Source: Marinitenerispora sediminis
Lineage (GTDB): Bacteria; Actinomycetota; Actinomycetes; Streptosporangiales; Streptosporangiaceae
DNA: 49,126 nt
Direction of reading: 5' to 3'
Assembly (NCBI RefSeq): GCF_003336425.1
Contig: NZ_QEIO01000026.1
Location: forward strand, 1 to 49,126
Part shown: positions 16,345 to 25,274 of the stretch, in pieces
How positions within the stretch are numbered: position 1 is the first letter of the stretch
Layout of the letters: the number at the start of each line of letters is the position of its first letter
Made by a program: the position numbers and the translations under genes
Notes under the pieces: model-generated
Told to the model about the DNA's origin: nothing
The model's database searches: none
Seen by the model: the letters and a program-made list of their open reading frames with translations, nothing else

Positions 16345-17043
16345 ATGAACGCACCCAGCCGAGTCCTGCTCGCCGACGACGACCGCGCCATCCGCGAGTC
16401 CCTCGAACGTGCCCTGCAGCTGGAGGGCTACGAGGTGCGGACCGCGGCCGACGGCGTGCAGGCGCTGGCGTCGGTGCACCGGGAGCCGGTGGACCTGCTG
16501 GTGCTGGACGTGATGATGCCGGGGGTGGACGGGCTCGGCGTGTGCCGGGTGCTGCGGGCCGAGGGGGACCGCACTCCGATCCTCATGCTGACCGCGCGGG
16601 TGGAGACCCCGGACCGGGTGGCCGGACTGGACGCCGGGGCCGACGACTACCTGGCCAAGCCGTTCGAGCTCGACGAGCTGCTCGCCCGGCTGCGCGCGCT
16701 GCTGCGCCGCGCCGCGCCCGTCGTGGAGGGCGAGGGCGGCGAGCCGCCTATCAGGGTCGGCGACCTGCGGATCGAGCCGGGCGCCCGCCGCGTGTGGCGG
16801 GGCGGACGCGAGGTCGACCTGTCCAAGACCGAGTTCGACCTGCTGGAGCTGCTGGCCCGCAACGCCGGCATCGTGCTGGACCACGCCACCATCTACGACC
16901 GCATCTGGGGCTACGACTTCGGTCCGGAGTCCAAGAACCTCGCGGTCTACATCAGCTACCTGCGCCGCAAGCTGGAACCGGCCGGCTCGGCCCCGCTGAT
17001 CCAGACGGTGCGCGGCGTCGGGTACACCATCCGACCGCAGTGA
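16345..17043 (+). CDS. mprA: MprA-like response regulator (OmpR/PhoB family)
   Basis: A 232-residue regulator. The receiver domain (about 1-115) has acidic-pocket residues in LLADDD, phospho-acceptor Asp55 (VLDVMMPG), switch Thr83 and Lys105 (KPF). The winged-helix output domain (about 135-232) ends in SYLRRKLEP...TVRGVGYTIR, the OmpR/PhoB signature. Similarity is greatest to mycobacterial MprA, which answers envelope stress. An in-frame ATG three codons upstream (16336) is equally possible; neither has a convincing Shine-Dalgarno sequence. The histidine kinase follows 17 bp downstream. The promoter/terminator pair at 16156-16228 lies upstream and could influence it. Confidence 0.88.
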   Translation: MNAPSRVLLADDDRAIRESLERALQLEGYEVRTAADGVQALASVHREPVDLLVLDVMMPGVDGLGVCRVLRAEGDRTPILMLTARVETPDRVAGLDAGADDYLAKPFELDELLARLRALLRRAAPVVEGEGGEPPIRVGDLRIEPGARRVWRGGREVDLSKTEFDLLELLARNAGIVLDHATIYDRIWGYDFGPESKNLAVYISYLRRKLEPAGSAPLIQTVRGVGYTIRPQ

Positions 17044-17060
17044 GGGGACCGGCGCTGGAC

Positions 17061-18551
17061 ATGTACGGTTCGACCGGCACTCCCGGTACACCCGGCACTC
17101 CCGGCACTCCCGGCCCTCCCGGCGACGGCCGGCCGGCCCAGGCCGCGCCGCGCCTGGCGCGCCGGTTCGAGGACATGTCGCTGGGCACCCGGTTCGCGGT
17201 GTCGTTCGCGCTGGTGGCCGCCGCGGTCATCATCCTGGTCGGCTCGCTGGCCTACAACGCCGCGGCCCTGCTCATCCGCACCGACGCCCAGCAGGAGTTC
17301 GACTCCACCGTCGCCGGGCTCGCCAGCGACCTGCGCTCCTCCGCGCTCGGCGACGGCGGCATCGGCCAGCTCGGCCTGCTGCACTCCGAGACCTTCACGT
17401 TCCAGCTGCTGTCGCCCACCGGCAACGTCTCCGTCCCGGTCAACGACCGCAACCAGATCGAGGTCCTGCCCGTCACCCCCTCGGACCGCGCCGTCGCCGC
17501 CGAGACCGCGGCGGGGGTGGTGCGCACCCGTGAGGACCACGCCAACGGCGAGACGTACCGGATCGCCACGATCTCCTACGGCAACGGCCGCGGCGCCGTG
17601 CAGATCGGCCAGCGGCTGTCGCCGATGGAGCGCATGCTCGACTCGATGGCCTGGCAGATGGTCGCCGTGGGCGCGGTCGTCCTGCTGTGCGCCGGCGGCG
17701 CCGGGTGGCTGATCGCCCGGCGGGTCACCGGCCGCCTGGTGCGGCTGACCGAGGCGGCGGAGTACGTGGGCTCCACCGGGCGCATCGACGTCGCCGCGCC
17801 GGACGCGGGTTCCGGCTCGCGCGACGAGGTGGGCCGGCTGGGCCGGGCGTTCGACGCCATGCTGTCCCGCCTCGCCGCGTCCAAGGAGGACCAGCGCCGC
17901 CTGGTGCAGAACGCCTCCCACGAACTGCGCACGCCGCTGACCAGCCTGCGCACCAACGTCAGCGTCATGAAGCGGTTCGACCGGCTCTCACCGGACGCCC
18001 AGCGCCGGCTGATCGACGACCTCCAGGGCGAGACCCGCGAGCTCACCGACCTCGTCAACGAGCTCGTGGAGCTGGCCACCGAGACCCGGGAGGACGAGGC
18101 CCCGCAGGAGGTCTCGCTGCGCGAGCTGGCCCGCAGTGTCGCCGCGCGGACCGGGCGGCGGACCGGCCGCGAGATCATCGTGGACGCCGACGACAGCGTG
18201 GTGTTCGGCCGGCCGCACGCGCTGGAGCGCGCGCTGTCCAACCCCGTGGAGAACGCCGCGAAGTTCGACACCGAGCGCGCCGGCCCCATCGAGATCGTGA
18301 TCCGGGCGGGCCGGGTCGAGGTCCGCGACCGCGGGCCGGGCATCGACCCGAACGAGCTCGGGCACATCTTCGAGCGGTTCTACCGCGCCACGTCGGCCCG
18401 CAGCATGCCCGGTTCCGGGCTCGGCCTGTCGATGGTGCACGACATCGCCACCGCGCACGGCGGCCGGGTCTTCGCCGGCAACCGCCCGGGCGGCGGCGCC
18501 GTGATCGGCTTCGAACTGCCGCTCGCGCACCCCGGGGGCGCCCACCGGTGA
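17061..18551 (+). CDS. mprB: MprB-like sensor histidine kinase
   Basis: A 496-residue membrane kinase. A short cytosolic N-terminus with Gly-x-Pro repeats precedes TM1 (about 48-70), an extracytoplasmic sensor region of about 130 residues, TM2 (about 200-220), HAMP, and a HisKA domain with phosphorylated His287 in QNASHELRTPLTSLR. The ATPase domain has its N-box in NPVENAAKFD, then DRGPGID (G1), FERFYRATSAR (F-box) and SGLGLSMV (G2). It would phosphorylate the adjacent regulator. MprB homologues sense envelope stress and connect to SigE and DegP-like proteases; an HtrA gene lies at 29400-31235. An alternative ATG at 17175 (MSLGTRF) would remove the repeat and is preceded by GAGG. Confidence 0.88.
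   Translation: MYGSTGTPGTPGTPGTPGPPGDGRPAQAAPRLARRFEDMSLGTRFAVSFALVAAAVIILVGSLAYNAAALLIRTDAQQEFDSTVAGLASDLRSSALGDGGIGQLGLLHSETFTFQLLSPTGNVSVPVNDRNQIEVLPVTPSDRAVAAETAAGVVRTREDHANGETYRIATISYGNGRGAVQIGQRLSPMERMLDSMAWQMVAVGAVVLLCAGGAGWLIARRVTGRLVRLTEAAEYVGSTGRIDVAAPDAGSGSRDEVGRLGRAFDAMLSRLAASKEDQRRLVQNASHELRTPLTSLRTNVSVMKRFDRLSPDAQRRLIDDLQGETRELTDLVNELVELATETREDEAPQEVSLRELARSVAARTGRRTGREIIVDADDSVVFGRPHALERALSNPVENAAKFDTERAGPIEIVIRAGRVEVRDRGPGIDPNELGHIFERFYRATSARSMPGSGLGLSMVHDIATAHGGRVFAGNRPGGGAVIGFELPLAHPGGAHR
17076..17123 (+). repeat. Tandem 9-bp repeat encoding (Gly-Thr-Pro)n
   Basis: Four copies of GGCACTCCC or near copies, plus one GGCCCTCCC, encode a collagen-like GTPGTPGTPGTPGPPG at residues 6-21 of the kinase. 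This repeat can slip, so length variation between strains is expected. Confidence 0.75.
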
Positions 18552-18556
18552 GAACG

Positions 18557-18571
18557 GGCCCGCGCGGGGCC
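18557..18571. terminator. Small hairpin between convergent mprB and mnhG
   Basis: GGCCC and GGGCC pair over a 5-nt loop in the 25-bp gap between two convergent stops. It is short and has no T-tract. Confidence 0.3.
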
Positions 18572-18576
18572 GGCGG

Positions 18577-18927
18577 TCACCGGCCGGAGTCCTCCGCCAG
18601 CTCGTCGCGCAGCTCGTCGATCGCCAGCAGGTCCCTGCGCACCCGGCCGGTGCGGTAGGCCGCCCGGCCGGCGATGTGCGCCGCCACCGGCACGGTGAGC
18701 AGCTGGAACAGCGCCACCAGCACCAGGATGCCCACCCGCGGATCGGGCGCCATCCGCAGCCCGATCCCGACCAGGATCAGCAGCAGCCCGAGGATCTGCG
18801 GCTTCGCGGCGGTGTGCATGCGCGACAGCAGGTCGGGGAAGCGCACCAGCCCCACCCCGGCCGCGAACGACAGCAGCGCGCCGCCGAGCAGGCAGCCCAG
18901 CGCGATCCAGTCAAGTACGGCGGTCAC
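18577..18927 (-). CDS. mnhG: Mrp Na+/H+ antiporter subunit G
   Basis: A 116-residue protein with three membrane segments. GLVRFPDLLSRMHTAAKPQI is the MnhG/PhaG signature (RFPD...R.HAAxK). It is one of the small membrane subunits of the multi-subunit Mrp complex, which exports Na+ (or K+) for H+ and is needed for pH and salt tolerance. It is the last gene of the operon and overlaps mnhF by 4 bp (ATGA). The hydrophilic C-terminal 30 residues are acidic. Confidence 0.93.
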   Translation of the reverse strand: MTAVLDWIALGCLLGGALLSFAAGVGLVRFPDLLSRMHTAAKPQILGLLLILVGIGLRMAPDPRVGILVLVALFQLLTVPVAAHIAGRAAYRTGRVRRDLLAIDELRDELAEDSGR

Positions 18928-19244
18928 CGCTCGCTCCCCCTCTCGGTCCCGCTCCCGGGCCCCTGCTCCCCGCCCGGCGGCTCCGGGTCGGTGCGCCGGG
19001 CGACGAACCGGGCCACGCTCACCGAGCCCACGAACCCCAGCAGCGACACCACCAGCAGCACGGGCAGCAGCGTCGGATCACGGTGGAAGGCCGCGAACGT
19101 GCCGATCCCGGCGATCGTGGCGGCGAGCACGACGTCCACCGACAGCGCCCGGTCCAGGATGGACGGGCCCATCACCAGCCGGGCCATGCTGAGCAGCGCC
19201 GCCGCTCCCAGCAGCACCTCGATCGCGATCCACACGGCCGTCAC
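18924..19244 (-). CDS. mnhF: Mrp Na+/H+ antiporter subunit F
   Basis: A 106-residue protein with three hydrophobic helices. ARLVMGPSILDRALSVDVVL is the MnhF signature (GPxxxDRxxxxD). The C-terminal 25 residues are hydrophilic and rich in Gly, Pro and Glu. The GTG start overlaps the mnhE stop (GTGA), and the stop overlaps the mnhG start, so the three small subunits are translationally coupled. Confidence 0.92.
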   Translation of the reverse strand: MTAVWIAIEVLLGAAALLSMARLVMGPSILDRALSVDVVLAATIAGIGTFAAFHRDPTLLPVLLVVSLLGFVGSVSVARFVARRTDPEPPGGEQGPGSGTERGSER

Positions 19245-19831
19245 CGGGCACCCCGCTCTCCGCCGGCCGCCTCCAGGAGCCGGATGTCCTCTCGGGTGCC
19301 GAACGCGCGGACCACCCGCTCCTCCAGCCGCAGTACGTCCGCCCGGGCGGCGTCCGCCGCGGCGGCGTTGGCCGCCCCCAGCACGTGGACGAACAGTGTC
19401 CGCGTGGCGTAGCGGACCTCGACGAGCACGCTGCCCGGCACCACCGACAGCGCCACGGCGGTCCCGGTCAGCATCAGATCGGACCGGGTGCGCAGCGGGA
19501 CCCGGATCACCGAGCTGTGCGGTACCCGGCCGAACGCGAACGTGTACCGCAGCACCCGGGCGCTCGCCAGCACGATGTCCACCGCCGTCCGCGCCAGCAG
19601 CCGCACGCACGCCCACGGGCGCAGCCGCAGAGTGGAGTCCACCGCCGGCATCGGGAAGGCCAGCAGCACGGCCAGGCCGACCAGCACGCCCGAGAGCAGC
19701 ACGCCCGCCGACACCTCGTCGTAGAGCATGGCCCAGACCACGACCAGCACGCCGAGGGTCGGCAGGTGGACCGCCCGGCGGCCGACCCGCAGCCGCGCCG
19801 GCGGGCGGGGGCGGTCACTCGGCGCCGTCAT
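19241..19831 (-). CDS. mnhE: Mrp Na+/H+ antiporter subunit E
   Basis: A 196-residue protein with two or three N-terminal membrane helices and a cytosolic domain. PHSSVIRVPLRTRSDLMLTG and SVVPGSVLVEV are the conserved MnhE segments (SLTPGT-like). It overlaps mnhD by 4 bp (ATGA). It is an ancillary subunit; in other bacteria it is needed for assembly of the full Mrp complex. Confidence 0.92.
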   Translation of the reverse strand: MTAPSDRPRPPARLRVGRRAVHLPTLGVLVVVWAMLYDEVSAGVLLSGVLVGLAVLLAFPMPAVDSTLRLRPWACVRLLARTAVDIVLASARVLRYTFAFGRVPHSSVIRVPLRTRSDLMLTGTAVALSVVPGSVLVEVRYATRTLFVHVLGAANAAAADAARADVLRLEERVVRAFGTREDIRLLEAAGGERGAR

Positions 19832-21501
19832 GACGTTCCTCCCGGGAAGACCGCGGTGATGTAGGGGGCGCGTGCGAGCAGTTCGGCCGCGGCGCGGTCG
19901 CAGTATCCGATCAGCGGCCCGGCGAACAGCGTGAAGGCGAGCCCCAGGAGCACCAGTCCCGCCGTCGCGCCCACCATGGCCGCGGGCAGGGAGGTCGACG
20001 TCACGATCCTGCGCCCGCCGAGCGTCGACGCCCGGGCCACGGTCCGCGCGGCCGGCGTGCGCACCCGCGACGACGGGCCCACGGCCTCGCCCGGGCCGAA
20101 CGCCGAGGTCGGCGACTCGTCCTCCTCGGTCTCCTCCAGCACGGTCCCGGGCGCGATCACCGCCCCCGCCGCCGGCGCCCGCCAGAAGGCGTGGTTCCAG
20201 ACCCGGGCGATCGCGTACAGCGTCAGCAGGCTGGTCAGCACCGATCCGGCGACGAGCGTGTAGGCCAGCGGGGTGCCGGCCTGCACGCCGGCCTGCATCA
20301 GGCCGAGCTTGCCGAGGAACCCGGACAGCGGCGGGATGCCGGCCAGGTTCATCGCGGGCACGAAGAACAGGATCGCCACCAGCGGCGAGAGCCGCGCCAG
20401 CCCGCCCAGGTCGGTCATGGAGGTGCTGCCGCCGCGCCGCTCGATCAGACCGGTGACCAGGAACAGCCCGGTCTGCACGGTGATGTGGTGCGCGACGTAG
20501 TAGACGGCCCCGGCCAGTCCGTGCGCGCTGCCCAGCGCGATCCCGAACACCATGTAGCCGATGTGGCTGACGAGCGTGAACGACAGCAGCCGCTTGATGT
20601 CGGTCTGCGCGACCGCGCCGAGGATGCCCACCACCATCGTGGCCAGCGCCGCCCACATCAGCAGGTCGTCCACCCGGCCGTCCGGGAACAGCAGGGTCTG
20701 GGTGCGGATCATGGCGTACACGCCGACCTTGGTCAGCAGGCCGGCGAAGACCGCGGTGACCGGTGCCGGGGCGGTGGGGTAGGAGTCCGGCAGCCACGCC
20801 GAGAGCGGGAACACCGCGGCCTTGATCGCGAACGCGGCGAGCAGCATCACCTGGAGCACCAGCCCCAGCTCCGCGGGGACCTCGGGCAGCCGGACCGCCA
20901 GCTGCGCCAGGTTCACCGTGCCCGCCGCCGCGTAGGTGAGGCCGACCGCGATCAGGAAGAGCAGCGACGACAGCAGGGACACCACCACGTAGGTGGCGCC
21001 CGCGCGGATGCGCGCGTGGGTCCCGCCGATGGTCAGCAGCACGTAGCTCGCGGTCAGCAGGATCTCGAACCCCACGTAGAGGTTGAAGAGGTCGCCGGCG
21101 AGGAAGGCGTTCGACACGCCCGCCACCAGGATCAGGTACGTGGGGTGGAACACCGCGAGCGGGGCCACCTCGTCCTCGTCCGCCAGGCCCTGGCCGATCG
21201 AGTAGACGAGGACGCCCAGCGTGATCGCCGCGGAGACCGTGACCATGAGCGCCGACAGCCGGTCGGCCACCAGCGCGATGCCGATCGGTGCGCCCCACTC
21301 GCCGACGTGCACGACCTGCGGCCCGTGGGCGTCCACCCCGAAGAGCAGCACCAGGCCGATGGCGAGCACCGCCGTGAGCGCCGCGACGCTCATCGCGCGC
21401 TGCAGCCGGGCGAGCCGGGTGCCGATCGCGAGTTTGAGGCCGGCGGTGAACAGCGGCAGGACGACCGGCAGCGGAACCAGGTAGTGCAGGATGTCGGCCA
21501 T
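19828..21501 (-). CDS. mnhD: Mrp Na+/H+ antiporter subunit D
   Basis: A 557-residue polytopic protein homologous to complex I proton-pumping subunits (NuoN/NuoM). The core contains FNLYVGFEILLTASYVLL (the conserved membrane Glu), KAAVFPLSAWLPDSYPTAPA (the Lys of the channel) and a second conserved KLGL after GIPPLSGFLG. It forms the proton path with MnhA. An acidic loop (EETEEDESP) near residue 455 interrupts two membrane segments. It begins the base after the mnhC stop. Confidence 0.94.
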   Translation of the reverse strand: MADILHYLVPLPVVLPLFTAGLKLAIGTRLARLQRAMSVAALTAVLAIGLVLLFGVDAHGPQVVHVGEWGAPIGIALVADRLSALMVTVSAAITLGVLVYSIGQGLADEDEVAPLAVFHPTYLILVAGVSNAFLAGDLFNLYVGFEILLTASYVLLTIGGTHARIRAGATYVVVSLLSSLLFLIAVGLTYAAAGTVNLAQLAVRLPEVPAELGLVLQVMLLAAFAIKAAVFPLSAWLPDSYPTAPAPVTAVFAGLLTKVGVYAMIRTQTLLFPDGRVDDLLMWAALATMVVGILGAVAQTDIKRLLSFTLVSHIGYMVFGIALGSAHGLAGAVYYVAHHITVQTGLFLVTGLIERRGGSTSMTDLGGLARLSPLVAILFFVPAMNLAGIPPLSGFLGKLGLMQAGVQAGTPLAYTLVAGSVLTSLLTLYAIARVWNHAFWRAPAAGAVIAPGTVLEETEEDESPTSAFGPGEAVGPSSRVRTPAARTVARASTLGGRRIVTSTSLPAAMVGATAGLVLLGLAFTLFAGPLIGYCDRAAAELLARAPYITAVFPGGTS

Positions 21502-22332
21502 CTAGTCGCTCCCCTGGAGGTCGCTGTCCTCGGCGCGGGCCAGCCGCTCGCGCTCGGCCCGGATCGCGGTGTGCAGCCGCCGCTTCTGCGCGCGGACCCG
21601 CCGCCGGAGTTCGCGGCGCATCTCCCGCTCGGTCTCCCGGTCGATCCGGCGGTGCTCGCGCAGGCCCTCCCGGCAGGACTCGACCTCCCGGCGCAGGTCC
21701 GCCACGCTGTCCTGGCGGGCCTGGCGCGCGTCGCGGATCCGCTGCGCCACCTCCGCGTCGTCGGCGCCCGCACCGCCCCGACCGCCCGCGCGCAGCGAGG
21801 CGCGCAGCTCCCGGTCGGCGGCCAGCATCCGGGAGCGCAGCGCGGCCCGTTCGGCGGCCTCCCTGCGGTCCTGCGCGGCCATCCGGTCGCGTAGGTCCGC
21901 GCGCTGCGTCCGGATCTCGGCCCGGAGTTCGCGCCGCTGCCGCCGGATCTGCCGGCGCAGCTCCCGCCGACCGCCGCCGAAGGCGATGCGGCGGTCCTCG
22001 GCGTCGTCCTGGACGTCGTCGTTGCCCTGGAGCTGCCAGCTGCGGTACGCCATGGCGAGCAGGAACGCGGTGACGCCCAGCGTGATGACGATCGCGGTGA
22101 GGATCATCGCCTGCGGCAGCGGGTCGGCCATCTCCGACTCGGGGGTGAGCCCGAGCAGCGGCGGCCCGCCCGCGGTGCCGCCCGTGGACAGGATCATCAG
22201 GTTGATCCCGTTGCCCATCAGGATCACGCCGAGCAGCACCCGGGTGAGGCTGCGCTCCAGCAGCAGCATCACGCCCACCGCCACCAGCACACCGGTGACG
22301 GCCACCAGGAGAAGGGTCGGGGTGTCGTTCAC
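21502..22332 (-). CDS. mnhC: Mrp Na+/H+ antiporter subunit C with long Arg-rich coiled-coil tail
   Basis: A 276-residue protein. Residues 1-100 are an ordinary MnhC/NuoK-like subunit with three helices (GVILMGNGINLMILSTGG, then PLPQAMILTAIVITLGVTAF). Residues about 114-276 are an extra cytosolic tail in which I count about 48 Arg among roughly 163 residues. Its heptad-like pattern (for example RRELRRQIRRQRRELRAEI) predicts two coiled-coil stretches, about 121-181 and 191-266, split by a Gly-rich hinge (GGRGGAGA). MnhC is usually 110-180 residues, so the tail is exceptional. It is in frame with no shift, and the next gene starts directly after its stop, so it is genuinely translated as part of MnhC. 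The GTG start overlaps the mnhA stop. Confidence 0.9.
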   Translation of the reverse strand: MNDTPTLLLVAVTGVLVAVGVMLLLERSLTRVLLGVILMGNGINLMILSTGGTAGGPPLLGLTPESEMADPLPQAMILTAIVITLGVTAFLLAMAYRSWQLQGNDDVQDDAEDRRIAFGGGRRELRRQIRRQRRELRAEIRTQRADLRDRMAAQDRREAAERAALRSRMLAADRELRASLRAGGRGGAGADDAEVAQRIRDARQARQDSVADLRREVESCREGLREHRRIDRETEREMRRELRRRVRAQKRRLHTAIRAERERLARAEDSDLQGSD

Positions 22333-25274
22333 GGGGTGACCTCCTCGGCCTGCCGCTCGGTCGGGCTCTCCTTCTCCAGCTGCTCGTCGACCCGCGCGCC
22401 CAGGCTGCGCAGGATGTCGAGCACGAGCCCGATCACGAGCAGGTACACGCCGAAGTCGAACACCAGTGCCGACGTCAGGTGCAGGTCCCCGACCAGCGGG
22501 ATGTGCAGGTCGAACGCGCCGCCGGCCAGGATCTCGGTGCCGAACACCGCACCGGCCAGCGCGGTCCCGGTCGCGATCACCAGGCCCATGCCGATCAGCG
22601 CGCCCGGCTGCGCCCGGACGGCCGCGTACAGCTCGTAGCGGCCGCCGGCGAGGTAGCGCACCATCAGGCCGAGCCCGGCCACGATCCCCCCGGCGAAGCC
22701 GCCGCCCACGTCGGTGTGCCCGACGAACAGCAGGTAGACCGAGAGCAGCATGACCACCGGGAACAGCGCGCGGGCGATCACCTCGAACACGATGGAGCGC
22801 CGTTCCCGGGCCAGCGCCTGCGCGCCGGGCAGCCAGAGCGGGTTCCAGCGCGGCTCGACCCGCAGCTGCCGCGGAGCGGTGGTGAGCACGGTCGGCTGCC
22901 ACGGGGCTCCCGCGCTGCCTGCGGTTCCGTCGGCCACCGGGGCCGCGGCCAGCGGCACGGCGCGCTCGCCCGGCCGGCCGCGCACCGGCTGGGTGCGCCG
23001 GCGCAGGAACATGAGGCTGGCGACCCCCGCGGCGGCGACCGCGAGCACGGAGATCTCGCCCATCGTGTCCCAGGCGCGCAGGTCCACGAGGATCACGCTG
23101 ATGATGTTCGTGCCGCCGGCCTCCCGCGCGGCGTCGGGGAACCCGGTCGAGATCGACTCGGCGCGCCGCCCGGCCAGGGCGAAGTAGGCCATCGCGGCGA
23201 CGAGCAGCCCCGTCGCCGCTCCGATCAGCAGGTTGCCGAGCCGGCGGCCGCGCAGCGCCGGCGTGCTGAAGCGGGGCGGCAGCCGGCGCAGCACCAGCAC
23301 GAACACCACCAGGCTGACCGTCTCGACGAGGAACTGGGTGAGTGCCAGGTCCGGGGCGCCCTGCAGGGCGAACAGCGTCGCCGTTCCGTAGCCGGTCAGC
23401 CCCACCAAGACCACCGCGAACAGCCGGCGGCGCACCCGGAGCACCCCGAGGGCGGCGACGACTGTGATGATGGCCGGGACGAGCTGCACGGGGGAGTCCC
23501 ACAGCCGGACCGGCGGCGCCTCCATGGTCCACAGCCGGCCCTGGATGATGGGGATCCCGCTCAGCACCACCACCGTGACCAGCGTCGTGCCGAGGTAGAT
23601 CGGCAGCGAGCCCCGCTGGGTGAAGCCGGTGACCTGCAGCGCGAACGAGTCGACCGCCGCGAGCGTGCGGCGGTACACGCGGTCGGCGTCCACGAGCTCC
23701 AGCCGGTGGCCGAGCCAGGCCACGCGTTCGCGGAGGCCGAACAGCACCAGGCCGCCCGCGACGCACAGCGCCGAGAGGGCCAGCGGCAGTCCGACACCGT
23801 GCCACAGCGCCAGGTGCTGTGCCTCGGCCCCGCCGGTCCAGCGCACCGTGTCCGCGTACCCGGCCACCACGGGGTCCACGGCACCGGCGAGCGGGCCGCC
23901 GGCCAGGCTCAGCGCCGCCAGCACCACGGCCGGCGCCACGAACAGCGGCCCGGGGGCGTGCACCGGCGTGGGCGCGACGTCCGGCTTGCCGGCGAAGGCG
24001 CCCCACAGGAACCGCAGACTGTAGCCGACCGTGCACACCGACCCCAGCACCACCGCGGCCAGGACCACCGGACCGGCGGGCCCGGTGTGGGTGAGCGCCT
24101 CGAACGCCGCCTCCTTCGCCACGAACCCGGCGGTGGGCGGCAGCCCGGCCATCGAGGCGAGCGCCACCACGGCGGTCCAGAAGGTCACGGGCATCGCCCG
24201 CCGCAGACCGGACAGCTCCCGCAGGTCGCGCGTCCCCGTGCTGTGGTCGATGATGCCGACCACGAGGAACAGCGGCGCCTTGAACAGCGCGTGCGCGCAC
24301 AGCATGGCGAGGCCGGCCAGCGCGGCGTCGCGGGTCCCCGCTCCGAGCAGGACGGTGAGGAAGCCGAGCTGGCTGACGGTGCCGTAGGCCAGCAGCAGCT
24401 TCAGGTCGTACTCGCGCAGCGCCCGCCACCCGGCGAGGACCATGGTGACGGCACCGAACGCCAGCGCCGTCACCTGCCAGACCGGCAGGTCGCCGAACGC
24501 GGGGGTGAGCCGGGCGACCAGGTAGACGCCCGCCTTGACCATCGCGGCGGCGTGCAGGTAGCCGCTCACGGGGGTGGGCGCCTGCATGGCGGCGGGCAGC
24601 CAGAGGCTGAACGGCAGCAGCGCGGACTTGGACAGCGCCCCGACCAGGACCAGCGCCAGGGCGACCGTCACCACGGTCCCGCGCGGCGGGTCGGCGAGGA
24701 TGTCGGAGACCAGGTAGCTGCCGGCCGCCTCGCCGAGCATGATCACGCCCACCAGCATGGCCAGACCGCCCAGCGTGGTGACCACCAGCGCGGTCATGGC
24801 CGCCCGGCGGCTCTCCCGCAGTTCGGCGCGGTGGCCGATCAGCAGGTAGGAGAAGACCGTGGTCAGCTCCCAGTAGACGAAGAGCTGGATGAGGTCGTCG
24901 GCTAGGACGAGGCCGAGCATCGCCCCGGCGAACGCGGTCAGTACGCCGGCGAACCGGCCGAGCCCCGGCTCGTCGTCGGAGAAGTAGCGTGCGCAGTAGA
25001 CGAGGACCAGGGTGCCGATCCCGGCCGCGATCAGCGTCATGACCAGGCCGAGCGCGTCCATCCGGAACGCCAGGGTGAGGGAGAACTCCGGCGCCCACGG
25101 GATCCGCGTGGTCACCGGGTGGCCGGCCACGACGCCGGGCGCGTGCAGCAGCGCCCACACCGCGGCCGCTCCGGGCACGGCGGCCAGCATGAGGAAGGCG
25201 GTGCGTCCCCACCGGCGGACGAGGAGCGGGGCCAGCAGGGCGGCGGCGAAGTGCGCGGTCAGCAGCGCGAGCAC
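22329..25274 (-). CDS. mnhA: Mrp Na+/H+ antiporter subunit A fused to subunit B
   Basis: A 981-residue polytopic protein. The N-terminal two thirds resemble complex I NuoL (FVYWELTTVFSYLLIG, KSALLPFSLWLPAAMQAPTP with its key Lys, and GLPPTAGFVAKEAAF). This is followed by the MnhA C-terminal domain (GAPDLALTQFLVETVSLVVF) and an MnhB domain (about 830-960: VMLLSVYLLFVGHTDVGGGF, then FDFGVYLLVIGL). No separate mnhB exists, so the fusion supplies it. The GTG at 25274 follows GGAGGGAGG; the open frame extends upstream only through non-conserved sequence. It is first in the operon mnhA(B)CDEFG. Confidence 0.93.
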   Translation of the reverse strand: MLALLTAHFAAALLAPLLVRRWGRTAFLMLAAVPGAAAVWALLHAPGVVAGHPVTTRIPWAPEFSLTLAFRMDALGLVMTLIAAGIGTLVLVYCARYFSDDEPGLGRFAGVLTAFAGAMLGLVLADDLIQLFVYWELTTVFSYLLIGHRAELRESRRAAMTALVVTTLGGLAMLVGVIMLGEAAGSYLVSDILADPPRGTVVTVALALVLVGALSKSALLPFSLWLPAAMQAPTPVSGYLHAAAMVKAGVYLVARLTPAFGDLPVWQVTALAFGAVTMVLAGWRALREYDLKLLLAYGTVSQLGFLTVLLGAGTRDAALAGLAMLCAHALFKAPLFLVVGIIDHSTGTRDLRELSGLRRAMPVTFWTAVVALASMAGLPPTAGFVAKEAAFEALTHTGPAGPVVLAAVVLGSVCTVGYSLRFLWGAFAGKPDVAPTPVHAPGPLFVAPAVVLAALSLAGGPLAGAVDPVVAGYADTVRWTGGAEAQHLALWHGVGLPLALSALCVAGGLVLFGLRERVAWLGHRLELVDADRVYRRTLAAVDSFALQVTGFTQRGSLPIYLGTTLVTVVVLSGIPIIQGRLWTMEAPPVRLWDSPVQLVPAIITVVAALGVLRVRRRLFAVVLVGLTGYGTATLFALQGAPDLALTQFLVETVSLVVFVLVLRRLPPRFSTPALRGRRLGNLLIGAATGLLVAAMAYFALAGRRAESISTGFPDAAREAGGTNIISVILVDLRAWDTMGEISVLAVAAAGVASLMFLRRRTQPVRGRPGERAVPLAAAPVADGTAGSAGAPWQPTVLTTAPRQLRVEPRWNPLWLPGAQALARERRSIVFEVIARALFPVVMLLSVYLLFVGHTDVGGGFAGGIVAGLGLMVRYLAGGRYELYAAVRAQPGALIGMGLVIATGTALAGAVFGTEILAGGAFDLHIPLVGDLHLTSALVFDFGVYLLVIGLVLDILRSLGARVDEQLEKESPTERQAEEVTP

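Noticed and set aside
22479-24905. An 808-codon plus-strand frame inside mnhA
   Set aside because: Composition is Gln/Arg/His/Gly-rich and it lies wholly antisense to a canonical MnhA-MnhB protein.
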